DNA from: Panicum virgatum
Lineage: Eukaryota > Streptophyta > Magnoliopsida > Poales > Poaceae
NCBI RefSeq assembly: GCF_016808335.1
Contig: NC_053137.1
Location: forward strand, 3,981,904 to 4,045,903
DNA length: 64,000 nt
Direction of reading: 5' to 3'
Positions 1 through 12,273 of the stretch are shown one piece after another; positions within the stretch are counted from its first letter, which is position 1, and every line of letters begins with the position of its first letter. A program made the position numbers and the translations under genes. The notes below the pieces were generated by a model. The model ran no database searches, had not been told where the DNA came from, and saw only the letters and a program-made list of their open reading frames with translations.

Positions 1-359
1 TTCTCAGTTTGCTCTGACCACTGAAAACAAAGGCTTTTGCAACGTCTCCGATGCATCTCCGGCTCGAGCTCGCCATGGCAGGAAACGAGAGCTGAGATGC
101 GTTCAGGAGGACCTGCAGAGGGAAGATCGAACAAAGCGCATCCAATTTGCAGGGAAGCAATCGCGATTTCCCGGCCAAATCGAACCCACACCGGCTCGTG
201 CACGGCATGCTCGGGAGCTCGCCGGAGGCCGGCGAGGGAGCGCCGCGGGAGGACGACTCGACGAGGGGGCGCGGGGAAGAGCCCCCGTCCGCTTCGCCAA
301 AGTCCGAATCGGGTGTATTATGGCCGTCGGATGCGGATCGGACGGCGCTCAGCTGCCCA

Positions 360-416
360 GGGGGTGGACGGTAAATGAAATACCGTCCACCCCCGGACGG
401 TAATTGGGAACCGTCC
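360..416. repeat. Double hairpin, subunit 1 of copy 1
   Basis: A perfect 14-bp inverted repeat (GGGGGTGGACGGTA and its complement) spans 360-394 with a 7-nt loop. A second inverted repeat, GGACGGT/ACCGTCC, follows at 395-416 with an 8-nt loop. The two share the GGACGGT core, so alternative pairings are possible. Function unknown. Confidence 0.9.
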
Positions 417-1672
417 GCCCCCTGGTCGCCGTGTCCGGCGGCAACGCCGCCCTCCGGCGAGCCGAGAGCACGCTCGCGAGGCCACGAAGGGGAGAATTCT
501 CTGGAGCAAACTCTAGGAGCGCGGGAGAGGCATCCGCCGCCGCCTGCGTCGGCACCAAGCACCGCGGCCTCCGTCCGCCCAGTTGCGCGCGCGCAATGCC
601 GTTCTGCAGTGCGTCCTGCCAGTCACCGTCGCGCCGTGCGTGAGTGGTCTGAGTAGCGCGCGCGCTCGAGAACGCGGCGTCTCCCACTCCGGCCGTGGCG
701 CGGTGCTGGAGGGAGAACCGGAGAAGTAGGTTGCGGCGGCGGCGGCGACGTTTGACGAGCGGGCTGAAGGGACGGCGTGGCTGCAGGCTCTGCCTGCTGG
801 TCTTTTCTAAGGTTGGTCGAGAGGTAAAGGGTCCGTCTGGTGAGGCAGGCCATCGCCGGGCGTGTCCGTGTTGCATTGCGGTGACTGGCAACAGAGGCGA
901 TGCAGAGCTCGGCGGAACTTCAGGTTGGGCGGCATGGCGCTTTCTTGCTCGAGCTCCTCTGCTTCAGCTTCAGGGTGAAGAGAGCCATTTGCCACTTCCA
1001 GTGTAAGGCGTGCCCTGAGCCCAGGGTATCAAATCTTAGTTAACAAAACATTACTTCTTACTTGGATCAACATGACAGATTTTGTATATGTGACTCTATA
1101 ACCAATACGATGCTGTTGCTCCTACTGCCCAAGGAATTTTAAGCGTTACATCCGTACTCTTGCCCTGACAGTATGTGTACTATGATTTTTTGGCTGAGAT
1201 TTGTCCTCTGTTATGAATATTAATTCTGATATTCGATCAAAATTCTTGATAGAATCTTCTTAATTTCTGAATTCGTATGATCCTGCAAATGATCTCCACG
1301 ACTCCACCACATTGTTATCTCCACCACTGAAACAAAGGCTTTTGCAACGTCTCCGATGCATCTCCGGCTGCACTCGCCATGGCCGGGAAACGAACTGAGA
1401 CTGAGATGGCGTTGAGGAGGGTCTGCGGAGGGAAGATCGAACATAGCGCATCCAATTCGCCCGGACGCAATCGCGATTTCTCGGCCGGATCGAACCCACA
1501 CCGGCTCGTGCAAGCAATGCTCGGGAGTTCGCCGGAGGCCGGCGAGGCACCGCCGCGCGACGACGACTCGACGAGGGGGCGCGGAGACAGCCCCGTCCGC
1601 TTCGCCGCAGTCCGAATCGGGTGTATCCTACCCGTCGGTTACGGATCGGACGGCCCACGGCTGGCCAGGGGT

Positions 1673-1731
1673 TGGACGGTAAATGGAATACCGTCCACGC
1701 CGGACGGTATTTGGGAATTGGGATACCGTCC
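1673..1731. repeat. Double hairpin, subunit 2 of copy 1
   Basis: TGGACGGTA (1673-1681) pairs with TACCGTCCA (1689-1697) across a 7-nt loop that differs by one base from subunit 1. A second hairpin of the same core runs to 1731. Stem bases are kept although the surrounding sequence has diverged. Confidence 0.85.
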
Positions 1732-2162
1732 GCCCCCTGGTCGCCGTGTCCGGCGGCAAGGTCGCCCGCCGGCGAGCCGAGAGTCCGGTCGCAAGGCCAC
1801 GAAGGGAAGAATTCTCTGGAGCAAACTCTAGGAGCGCCGGCGAAACATCCGCTGCCGCCGCCGCCTGCGTCGGCACCAAGCATCGCGGCCTCCGTCCGCC
1901 CAGTTACGCGCGGCGCGCGCAATGCCGTTCTGCGGTGCGCCTTGCCAGTCACCGTCGCGCCGTGCGTGCGTGCTCTGAGTAGCTGGCGCACGCGAGAACG
2001 CGGCGTCTCCCACCGTCCCACGTCGGGCGGGGCGCCGTGGTGGAGTGGAGGGAGAAGTAGACTGCGGCGGCGGCGGCGGCGGTTGACGAGCGGGCTCAAG
2101 GGACGGCGTGGCTCTGCAGGCTCTGCCTGCTGGTGTTTTTTCAGGCTGGTCGGGAAGTAAGG

Positions 2163-2165
<3 letters not shown>

Positions 2166-2239
<74 letters not shown>
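2166..2239. repeat. (CT)n microsatellite
   Basis: About 36 CT units separate subunits 2 and 3. The same locus in the second tandem copy (about 9498-9519) has only about 11 units. The tract opens long artificial frames rich in Ser-Leu or Arg-Glu, which should not be annotated as proteins. Confidence 0.95.
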
Positions 2240-2242
<3 letters not shown>

Positions 2243-2508
2243 GGCTTCCCTGAGATGTGTTCAGGAGGACCTGCTGAGAGAAGATGGAACAAAACGCATC
2301 CAATTTATTTCCCAGCCGGAGCGAACCAACACCGCACACCGGTGAGGGCTCGGGAGCTCGCCGGAGGACGGCGAAGCAGCGCTGCGGGCGGGCGGGATCA
2401 CGCACGCCACGCCTTGACGAGAGCGCTGCTCTGTGGGCTTCGCTAGAGCCCGCATCGGATGTATCCTGACCGTGCGATGCGGATTGAACGGCCCTCAGCT
2501 GCTGCCCC

Positions 2509-2543
2509 GGGGGTGGACGGTAAATGAAATACCGTCCACCCCC
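2509..2543. repeat. Hairpin, subunit 3 of copy 1
   Basis: A perfect 14-bp inverted repeat with the same 7-nt loop (AATGAAA) as subunit 1. The second GGACGGT hairpin is absent here, because the sequence continues into CGGCCACTG instead. Confidence 0.9.
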
Positions 2544-3274
2544 GGCCACTGTACGCGGCGGCGAGGCCACTCTCGGCTGGGCAAGCGAGGTCAGGGAGGG
2601 TAAAATGCTCCGGAGTAAGCGCTAAGGGCGACGTCGAGCCGCCGGTCGGCACCAAGAGACGCGCAGTTGGCCAGGCGAGCCTGTCCGGTGGCCGGCGGCC
2701 ATGGCAGCCTGCAGATGTCAGGTCTCTTCGATCAGGAAAGAAAGGAGCTGGCGAGCGAGGCTAGGAAGTTGCCTGGTGTCGCCCCCAATTCGACGCTGAT
2801 ACATATCCATGGCATGCGCGACGACGACAGCGCCGTGGTGGATGGCCGGAGAAATAATCCAATCCAATGCCAGCGGTGGCGGTGGCTGGCTGCCCGCTCG
2901 GCTGGTGAGTCGAGTGAGTCATCGCGGAGCGCGTCCTGGCCCTCGTCTCCGGAAGGTTGTCTTCGTCGTCCCGGCCGTCGCTGCCGTCGATCGCCCCCGG
3001 CCGGCACTCCGCGTCCAGCCTGAGCAGCCGCCATCGACACAGAAAGAGCAGAAACAGCAATCATGCCAGCGTTCAGGAGCAACAACACAATGCATCCAAT
3101 CTGAGGATCGATCGAACTCTGGCCCGTGCGAGCAAGGATCGGGAGATCGCCGGACGCCGGCGAGGACGCGCCGCGGCGGGATCGCTCTGTTCGCTTCGCT
3201 GGAGTCCTAGTCCAGTCCGTATGGGCTGCATCGTGACCGTCGGGTGCGGATCGGACGGGCCTCGGCTGCCCAGG

Positions 3275-3327
3275 GGTGGACGGTAAATGAAATACCGTCC
3301 ACCTCGGACGGTAATTGGGATACCGTC
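3275..3327. repeat. Double hairpin, subunit 4 of copy 1
   Basis: GTGGACGGTA/TACCGTCCAC with loop AATGAAA, followed by GACGGTA/TACCGTC ending at 3327. It has the same layout as subunit 1. Confidence 0.85.
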
Positions 3328-4985
3328 TGCCACCATGGTCGCCGTGTCCGACGGCAAGGCCGCCCGCCGGCGAGCAGAGAGCCCGCTCGCGAGGCCACGA
3401 AGGGGATAATTCTTTAGAGAAACTTTAGGAGCGCCAGCGAGGCATCCGCCGCCGCCGCCTGCGTCGGCACCAAGCACCGTGGCCTCTGTCCGCCCAGTTG
3501 CGCGCGGCACGCGCGCAATGCCGTTCTGCAGTGCGCCTTGCCAGTCACCGTCGCGCCGTCCCTGCGTGCGTGTTCTGAGTAGCGCGCGCGCGAGAACGCG
3601 GCGTCTCCCACTCCGGGCTTAGCGCCGTGGTGGAGTGCTGGAGGGGAGAACCGGAGAAGTAGGTTGCGGCGGCGGCGGCGGCGACGACGTTTGACGAGCG
3701 GGCTGAAGGGACGGCGTGGCTGCAGACCGTCTGGTGAGGCAGGCCATCGCCGGGCATGTCCTTGTTGCATTGCGGTGACTGGCGACGTGCGAGGCAATGC
3801 AGAGCTCGGCGGAACTTCACAGGTTGGGCGGCATGGCGCTTTCTTGCTCGAGCTCCTCTGCTTCAGCTTCAGGGGTGAAGAGAGCCATTTGCCACTCCCA
3901 GTGGAAGCCGTGCCCAGGGTATCAAATCTTAGTTAACAAACATTACTTGTTACTTAGATCAACATGACACAGATTTTGTATGTGTGACTCTATAACCAAT
4001 AAGATGCTGCTGCTGCTACTATATACATAGGTCATCACTTTGCTTTTCTTTCTGCATCCAGTTGAAGTCCATGTCCATGAGCGATCTTTGCAGCCGGACG
4101 GGAGAATTGGCCGGGCTACCCATAAGTCGAGCAAGTTAGTCATCGTGCACATGTGTCCTGACTCCCGAGCTCCTGATACTGTCCTCGAATCAGCTCTCTC
4201 TTAATTTGCAGGTCTCCCAAAAGTTCTCCGTGTTCTCTCTCATGCTTGTTCTCTGAATGCTCATGCTTGGCTTCTCAACCTGTATGACTGCATGATGCTA
4301 ACCCAAAAAAAAAAAAACTGTATAAGTGCATGCAGACCCATGCTTCAGCATTCTGGCACAAGTAAGTACCTAAGTAACCTATTGCCCATTTGCCCTTGAT
4401 AGCACTAGCATGATCTCTTTCTCTTGTGTTGTTCCAAGGTAATGTCCCGTATTCAAGCAACGGGCCTGCATTGAGTGGGCCATGTTGAACTCGAAACTTG
4501 GGCCTCCCCGCCTTGGCGTTTGGGCTACATGCGGCCCACTTGACGCTTCTCGTGTCAATTGCATCGCGTGCGATACTCGCCTCGGCGGCATGACGTTAAC
4601 TTCCGTTTCTTTCTTTTTTTTATCGGCGTTAATTTCCGTTTCCTCATCATATATACTGTTACTTTTGTGTTTTTCTTTCTCTTCTTTTTTACTAGAAGAT
4701 GCATGATATGGTGCGGGGCCCATCCTGTGGAGCCCGCGTTAGTTGGTGAGCCACTTCAGTACAAATCCAGGGGCCAGTGACTCGTATTATAGATTTTTTC
4801 CAAAAAAAAAACAGAGAGAAAGCACCTTGTATTGTCAGTGGCAGCATGATGATAACACCAGCGTATTGTAGCACCACTTTGCATGGCAACAGTGCGTACA
4901 TGCATGAACTCATGAGTTGGCCGGCCACCTATATAAAAAAAAAGAGAAAGATTTTGCAGGTGCTAGCCAAGTACAATAGCTTGTG

Positions 4986-5790
4986 ATTTTGCATAAATTT
5001 TAATATAGATATACCATATCTAGATGCGTGGCAAAATCAATATATCTATAAAAGTTAAAATAATTAATAACTAGCGAGATGGCCCGCGCAAATAATATGG
5101 GCAGCTAGATTGTAAATTGACATCAAACCATCCTATAGCGCCCATATCCTGTACGAAAACTAACCACGCTAATTGCCAACCGTTGTTGAGTGTCTAGCTC
5201 TAGATCCCATCTGATGTTGTGACTATGCCAAATGAATAGAACTACCGTCCATCTTATCACCATGGTCATAGATTTGTCTATAACAAAAAAAAGTGAGAAT
5301 ATATGTTGAATTTGTTTGGAAGTCTATATAGTAGTTTATGCATTAATCTCTCACTAATGTAGCAGCTGCACGTCTTTAGCAGCTCTATATAGAATGATGG
5401 AGTTTACACATAAAAAAAATCAGAATCAGATAGAAAACCAATTTGCTATTGTTTAGTGTTGAACAAAAACACACATTGCGTAGGCTGGATATATAGGTTT
5501 GTTCAAATTATAATTGTCAATTGGTAGGCTAGCTGCTCTATAAAGCGGTCTGCAAGCCATGTCAGCCCCCTCCCTCCCCTCTGCATGTGAAATGTGATAA
5601 TCTTTAGGTGCTCAAATTGTCATATATAACTCAAAAATTGTACGGAGCTATCTGTTGCACACTCAAAATTGTACAGATGAACCATCTGTCGCTATTGTCA
5701 GCACATAAGCATCTATTGGAATAATTGACCTGGCCTCCTAGTGGTATATTTTGTTAAAGTCAAAATTTTCATGTTATTAATTTTATTTTA
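4986..5790. repeat. Stowaway fragment plus Helitron-like sequence, copy 1
   Basis: This stretch matches 16812-17615 closely, with few substitutions. It begins in the middle of a Stowaway-like MITE (compare the complete left end near 16779). It then holds CTAG at 5071-5074 followed by a decayed GC hairpin, the minus-strand version of a Helitron 3' end. Similarity stops at about 5790, where the antisense L1 fragment begins. There are no genes in it. Confidence 0.7.
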
Positions 5791-7080
5791 TAGGCTTGTA
5801 ATAGTGTTTTGCCTATATCTTTCTGTTGCAGCTACATGAAAAAATTTGGTGCTTTCATCTCCAAACTTGGTCCATCTGATGGTGTAGCGTTTTCTCCAAT
5901 ATTCGTGCTTGAATTTTAGAAGGGATAGAATATGCTTGAGAATAGTCCTGAAATTGCTTTCCCGAATGAATAAAGTCATTTGTTCTTCAAGCTTGTCCAA
6001 GACACTAAGAACTTCATTACATTGCTGAATGAGGTTGTTGATTTTTGAAATTCCTTTGCTCCATTTTTTGAGCACTTTCCTTAACATTTTGAGCTTAGCT
6101 GTAACTTTGGTGACACTGTTTGTTGCTCTGATCTCTGAATCCAAGGTGCTTTTAACCAGATTCATGAAATCAGGTTGATCGACCCAGAAGTTCTCAAACC
6201 TGAACACATTAGCTTTGGGTATCATTGTATCAATTTGGACCATGCAAGGAATATGATATGAGGTTGGCTTTGACAGAGGAAGAAGGAGGGTATTGGGGTA
6301 TTGGGAGATCCAATTTGTAGATGTGAAATACCAGCCAATTTGCTCTAGCAAAGGTTCTTGTTGCATGTTGCTCCAAGTATATTTTCTGCCTTTCAGAGGA
6401 ATTTCTTGGAGACCCAGATGACTGATAAGTTCATTAAAGATAAATACATCATTAATGTCCCCTCCTGGCCTATTTCTATCAGTTAAGGATCTGTAAAAGT
6501 TGAAGTCCCCTATGAGCATCCAATTTTCATCATCCTGAATCTGCAGATCATTTAGCCAGTTGACAAAGTCATCTCTTTCAGTTCCTTGGCAAGGACCATA
6601 GACAGTAGTTAGGTTCCACGATTCATTGTTGTGAGTTGATGTAAATTTCACAGTGATTGCAAATCTGAGGTTGTGAATGATCTGTCCAGAAAATAAGGAG
6701 TTGTTCCATCCCAAGAGAATACCACCGGAGGCACCTTGGGAGGGGGAATAAGCAAACTTGTCAAATCTCTTTGGTGCAAAATTTCTAATGAAAGAGTGGT
6801 CAAAATGATCTCTTTTTTTCTCTTGAATGCAATAGATAGCACAGTTGCTTTCATCTAGCTTTGATCTGATGGCATTGCATTTATCTTCAGAATTAATGCC
6901 CCTAATATTCCAGTTTAGGACATTCCAACATTTTCTGTTATTTTGAGAATTCATCAGCACTGATTGAGAAGGGTTTTTTGCTGATGTACCAAAGGAAGAC
7001 AGCATTGCAATGAACTGAGTATCTTCTACCATTTCCAGTTTGATCTCACTGATGTTGCCCAAATGCAGTGGGATCTCCAT
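5788..7080 (-). pseudogene. L1-type LINE ORF2 fragment: APE endonuclease, truncated before the reverse transcriptase
   Basis: The 430-residue frame encodes the N-terminal part of a plant L1 ORF2. Visible apurinic-endonuclease motifs are NWNIRG near the start, CIQEKK (catalytic Glu) and IGDFNF (catalytic Asp and Asn). The C-terminal catalytic SDH motif reads SYH in this copy, so Asp is lost. The sequence then runs to RWTKFGDESTKFFH, the usual linker before the reverse transcriptase, and is cut at about 5790. No reverse transcriptase follows, so it cannot mobilise itself. The homologous fragment at 21123-22043 keeps SDH. It lies antisense, immediately before the GC-rich array. Confidence 0.85.
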
Positions 7081-7327
7081 TATTCAGTTATGAAGTGGCA
7101 ACATCTGTCTAACCTGCTGAGACGACAACGGGAAATATAGTGGCAACATTGTGTTTGCGAGGCAGTGTGCCCTTCAAATCAAATTTAAATTCTTTTTTTT
7201 TCGTCTTTAATCAAATTTAAATTCTTTGATACAATCTTCTTACTTCTGAATTCATATGATCCTGCAAATGATCTCCACCACATTGCTATATCTGTGATTT
7301 ACAGATCAAGAATGGTCCGTTTTCTTT
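7081..7327. repeat. Linker between L1 fragment and GC-rich array
   Basis: This segment recurs at 22044-22280 next to the other L1 fragment, so L1 piece, linker and array form one dispersal unit. It is AT-rich with poly-T tracts and shows no coding signal. Confidence 0.7.
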
Positions 7328-7687
7328 TTCTCAGTTTGCTCTGACCACCGAAAACAAAGGCTTTTGCAACGTCTCCGATGCATCTCCGGCTCGAGCTCGC
7401 CATGGCAGGAAACGAGAGCTAAGATGCGTTCAGGAGGACCTGCAGAGGGAAGATCGAACAAAGCGCATCCAATTTGCAGGGAAGCAATCGCGATTTCCCG
7501 GCCAAATCGAACCCACACCGGCTCGTGCACGGCATGCTCGGGAGCTCGCCGGAGGCCGGTGAGGGAGCGCCGCGGGAGGACGACTCGACGAGGGGGCGCG
7601 GGGAAGAGCCCCCGTCCGCTTCGCCAGAGTCCGAATCGGGTGTATTATGGCCGTCGGATGCGGATCGGACGGCGCTCAGCTGCCCAA

Positions 7688-7743
7688 GGGGTGGACGGCA
7701 AATGAAATACCGTCCACCCCCGAACGGTAATTGGGAACCGTCC
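7688..7743. repeat. Double hairpin, subunit 1 of copy 2
   Basis: Same position as 360-416 in the first copy. One stem base has changed (GGCA instead of GGTA), leaving one internal mismatch; the second hairpin is still readable. Confidence 0.8.
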
Positions 7744-9006
7744 GCCCCCTGGTCGCCGTGTCCGGCGGCAACGCCGCCCTCCGGCGAGCCGAGAGCACGC
7801 TCGCGAGGCCACAAAGGGGAGAATTCTCTGGAGCAAACTCTAGGAGCGCGGGAGAGGCATCCGCCGCCGCCTGCGTCGGCACCAAGCACCGCGGCCTCCG
7901 TCCGCCCAGTTGCGCGCGCGCAATGCCGTTCTGCAGTGCGTCCTGCCAGTCACCGTCGCGCCGTGCGTGAGTGGTCTGAGTAGCGCGCGCGCTCGAGAGT
8001 CGAGAACGCGGCGTCTCCCACTCCGGCCGTGGCGCGGTGCTGGAGGGAGAACCGGAGAAGTAGGTTGCGGCGGCGGCGGCGACGTTTGACGAGCGGGCTG
8101 AAGGGACGGCGTGGCTGCAGGCTCTGCCTGCTGGTCTTTTCTAAGGTTGGTCGAGAGGTAAAGGGTCCGTCTGGTGAGGCAGGCCATCGCCGGGCGTGTC
8201 CGTGTTGCATTGCGGTGACTGGCAACAGAGGCGATGCAGAGCTCGGCGGAACTTCAGGTTGGGCGGCATGGCGCTTTCTTGCTCGAGCTCCTCTGCTTCA
8301 GCTTCAGGGTGAAGAGAGCCATTTGCCACTTCCAGTGTAAGGCGTGCCCTGAGCCCAGGGTATCAAATCTTAGTTAACAAAACATTACTTCTTACTTGGA
8401 TCAACATAACAGATTTTGTATATGTGACTCTATAACCAATACGATGCTGTTGCTCCTACTGCCCAAGGAATTTTAAGCGTTACATCCGTACTCTTGCCCT
8501 GACAGTATGTGTACTATGATTTTTTGGCTGAGATTTGTCCTCTGTTATGAATATTAATTCTGATATTCGATCAAAATTCTTGATAGAATCTTCTTAATTT
8601 CTGAATTCGTATGATCCTGCAAATGATCTCCACGACTCCACCACATTGTTATCTCCACCACTGAAACAAAGGCTTTTGCAACGTCTCCGATGCATCTCCG
8701 GCTGCAGCTCGCCATGGCCGGGAAACGAACTGAGACTGAGATGGCGTTGAGGAGGGTCTGCGGAGGGAAGATCGAACATAGCGCATCCAATTCGCCCGGA
8801 CGCAATCGCGATTTCTCGGCCGGATCGAACCCACACCGGCTCGTGCAAGCAATGCTCGGGAGTTCGCCGGAGGCCGGCGAGGCACCGCCGCGCGACGACG
8901 ACTCGACGAGGGGGCGCGGGGACAGCCCCGTCCGCTTCGCCGCAGTCCTAATCGGGTGTATCCTGCCCGTCGGTTGCGGATCGGACGGCCCACGGCTGGC
9001 CAGGGG

Positions 9007-9033
9007 GTGGACGGTAAATGAAATACCGTCCAC
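9007..9033. repeat. Hairpin, subunit 2 of copy 2
   Basis: GTGGACGGTA pairs perfectly with TACCGTCCAC across AATGAAA. The second hairpin here has lost a base compared with 1702-1731. Confidence 0.8.
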
Positions 9034-9790
9034 GCCGGACGGTATTTGAGAATTGGGATACGTCCGCCCCCTGGTCGCCGTGTCCAGCGGCAAGGTCGCC
9101 CGCCGGCGAGCCGAGAGTCCGGTCGCGAGGCCACGAAGGGAAGAATTCTCTGGAGCAAACTCTAGGAGCGCCGGCGAAGCATCCGCTGCCGCCGCCGCCT
9201 ACGTCGGCACCAAGCATCGCGGCCTCCGTCCGCCCAGTTGCGCGCGGCGCGCGCAATGCCGTTCTGCGGTGCGCCTTGCCAGTCACCGTCGCGCCGTGCG
9301 TGCGTGCTCTGAGTAGCGGGCGCACGCGAGAACGCGGCGTCTCCCACCGTCCCACGTCGGGCGTGGCGCCGTGGTGGAGTGGAGGGAGAAGTAGACTGCG
9401 GCGGCGGCGGCAGCGGTTGACGAGCGGGCTCAAGGGACGGCGTGGCTCTGCAGGCTCTGCCTGCTGGTGTTTTTTCAGGCTGGTCGGGAAGTAAGGAGTC
9501 TCTCTCTCTCTCTCTCTCGTTGGCTTCCCTGAGATGTGTTCAGGAGGACCTGCTGAGAGAAGATGGAACAAAACGCATCCAATTTATTTCCCAGCCGGAG
9601 CGAACCAACACCGCACACCGGTGAGGGCTCGGGAGCTCGCCGGAGGACGGCGAAGCAGCGCTGCGGGCGGGCGGGATCACGCACGCCACGCCTTGACGAG
9701 AGCGCTGCTCTGTTGGCTTCGCTAGAGCCCGCATCGGATGTATCCTGACCGTGCGATGCGGATTGAACGGCCCTCAGCTGCTGCCCAGGC

Positions 9791-9819
9791 GGTGGACGGT
9801 AAATGAAATACCGTCCACC
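9791..9819. repeat. Hairpin, subunit 3 of copy 2
   Basis: GGTGGACGGTA/TACCGTCCACC with a 7-nt loop. The outer G/C run is interrupted compared with 2509-2543. Confidence 0.8.
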
Positions 9820-10560
9820 CCCGGCCACTGTACGCGGCGGCGAGGCCACTCTCGGCTGGGCAAGCGAGGTCAGGGAGGGGAAAATGCTCCGGACTAAGCG
9901 CTAAGAGCGACGTCGAGCCCGCCGGTCGGCACCAAGAGACGCGCAGTTGGCCAGGCGAGCCTGTCCGGTGGCCGGCGGCTATGGCAGCCTGCAGATGTCA
10001 GGTCTCTTCGATCAGGAAAGAAAGGGAGCTGGCGAGCGAGGCTAGGAAGTTGCATGGTGTCGCCCCCAATTCGACGCTGATACATATCCATGGCATGCGC
10101 GACGACGACGGCGCCGTGGTGGATGGCCGGAGAAATAATGCAATCCAATGCCAGTGGTGGCGGTGGCTGGCTACCCGCTCGGCTGGTGAGTCGAGTGAGT
10201 CATCGCTGAGCGCGTCCTGGCCCTCGTCTCCGGAAGGTTGTCTTCGTCGTCCCGGCCGTCGCCGCCGTCGATCGCCCCCGGCCGGCACTCCGCGTCCAGC
10301 CTGAGCAGCCGCCATCGACACAGAAAAGAGCAGAAACAGCAATCATGCCAGCGTTCAGGAGCAACAACACAATGCATCCAATCTGAGGATCGATCGAACT
10401 CTGGCCCGTGCGAGCAAGCAAGGATCGGGAGATCGCCGGACGCCGGCGAGGACGCGCCGCGGCTGGATCGCTCTGTTCGCTTCGCTGGAGTCCTAGTCTA
10501 GTCCGTATGGGCTGCATCGTGACCGTCGGGTGCGGATTGGACGGGCCTCGACTGCCCAGG

Positions 10561-10613
10561 GGTGGACGGTAAATCAAATACCGTCCACCTCGGACGGTAA
10601 TTGGGATACCGTC
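10561..10613. repeat. Double hairpin, subunit 4 of copy 2
   Basis: GGTGGACGGTA/TACCGTCCACC. The loop is AATCAAA, so the loop mutated while the stem stayed perfect. A second hairpin ends at 10613. Confidence 0.85.
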
Positions 10614-12273
10614 TGCCACCATGGTCGCCGTGTCCGACGGCAAGGCCGCCCGCCGGCGAGCAGAGAGCCCGCTCGCGAGGCCACGAAGGGGATAATTCTT
10701 TGGAGAGACTTTAGGAGCGCCAGCGAAGCATCCGCCGCCGCCGCCTGCGTCGGCACCAAGCACCGCGGCCTCTGTCCGCCCAGTTGCGCGCGGCGCGCGC
10801 GCAATGCCGTTCTGCAGAGCGCCTTGCCAGTCACCGTCGCGCCGTCCCTGCGTGCGTGTTCTGAGTAGCGCGCGCGCGAGAACGCGGCGTCTCCCACTCC
10901 GGGCTTGGCGCCGTGGTGGAGTGCTGGAGGGGAGAACCGGAGAAGTAGGTTGCGGCGGCGGCGGCGACGACGACGACGTTTGACGAGCGGGCTGAAGGGA
11001 CGGCGTGGCTGCAGGGGGTCTGTCTGGTGAGGCAGGCCATCGCCGGGCATGTCCTTGTTGCATTGCGGTGACTGGCGACGTGCGAGGCAATGCAGAGCTC
11101 GGCGGAACTTCACAGGTTGGGCGGCATGGCGCTTTCTTGCTCGAGCTCCTCTGCTTCAGCTTCAGGGGTGAAGAGAGCCATTTGCCACGCCCAGTGGAAG
11201 CCGTGCCCAGGGTATCAAATCTTAGTTAACAAACATTACTTGTTACTTAGATCAACATGACACAGATTTTGTATGTGTGACTCTATAACCAATAAGATGC
11301 TGCTGCTGCTACTATATACATAGGTCATCACTTTGATTTTCTTTCTGCATCCAGTTGAAGTCCATGTCCATGAGCGATCTTTGCAGCCGGACGGGAGAAT
11401 TGGCCGGGCTACCCATAAGTCGAGCAAGTTAGTCATCGTGCACATGTGTCCTGACTCCCGAGCTCCTGATACTGTCCTCGAATCAGCTCTCTCTTAATTT
11501 GCAGGTCTCCCAAAAGTTCTCCGTGTTCTCTCTCATGCTTGTTCTCTGAATGCTCATGCTTGGCTTCTCAACCTGTATGACTGCATGATGCTAACCCAAA
11601 AAAAAAAACTGTATAAGTGCATGCAGACCCATGCTTCAGCATTCTGGCACAAGTAAGTACCTAAGTAACCTATTGCCCATTTGCCCTTGATAGCACTAGC
11701 ATGATCTCTTTCTCTTGTGTTGTTCCAAGGTAATGTCCCGTATTCAAGCAACGGGCCTGCATTGAGTGGGCCATGTTGAACTCGAAACTTGGGCCTCCCC
11801 GCCTTGGCGTTTGGGCTACATGCGGCCCACTTGACGCTTCTCGTGTCAATTGCATCGCGTGCGATACTCGCCTCGGCGGCATGACGTTAACTTCCGTTTC
11901 TTTCTCTCTTTTTTATCGGCGTTAATTTCCGTTTCATCATCATATATACTGTTACTTTTGTGTTTTTCTTTCTCTTCTTTTTTACTAGAAGATGCATGAT
12001 ATGGTGCGGGGCCCATCCTGTGGAGCCCGCGTTAGTTGGTGAGCCACTTCAGTACAGAGCCAGGGGCCCAGTGACTCGTATTATAGATTTTTTTCCAAAA
12101 AAAAAAACAGAGAGAAAGCACCTTGTTTTGTCAGTGGCAGCATGCTGATAACACCAGCGTATTGTAGCACCACTTGGCATGGCAACAGTGCGTACATGCA
12201 TGAACTCATGAGTTGGCCGGCCACCTATATAAAAAAAACAAAAAAAAAGAGAAAGATTTTGCAGGTGCTAGCC

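Larger units (their letters stand above)
1..4985. repeat. GC-rich composite repeat array, tandem copy 1
   Basis: This block repeats at 7328-12290 almost base for base, at an offset of about 7327 bp, so it is the left copy of a tandem segmental duplication that probably continues left of the window. Inside it are four related subunits at about 37-1340, 1341-2245, 2250-3055 and 3060-4000. They share phrases such as the opening around the Met-like ATG context, the GGACGGTA hairpins and the GAGAACGCGGCGTCTCCCAC segment. After 4000 it becomes AT-richer, with poly-A and poly-T tracts. I find no recognisable protein domain on either strand. The long open frames are by-products of high GC. It could be the 5' region of a LINE family, because two of the three copies lie upstream of an antisense L1 endonuclease fragment, or it could be a captured promoter region. 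Confidence 0.85.

Noticed and set aside
1260..2570. A 436-residue minus-strand open frame and similar long frames in the GC-rich arrays
   Set aside because: They include the translated (GA)n microsatellite, have no domain, and exist in several frames at once because of high GC content. Copies differ by frame-changing indels.
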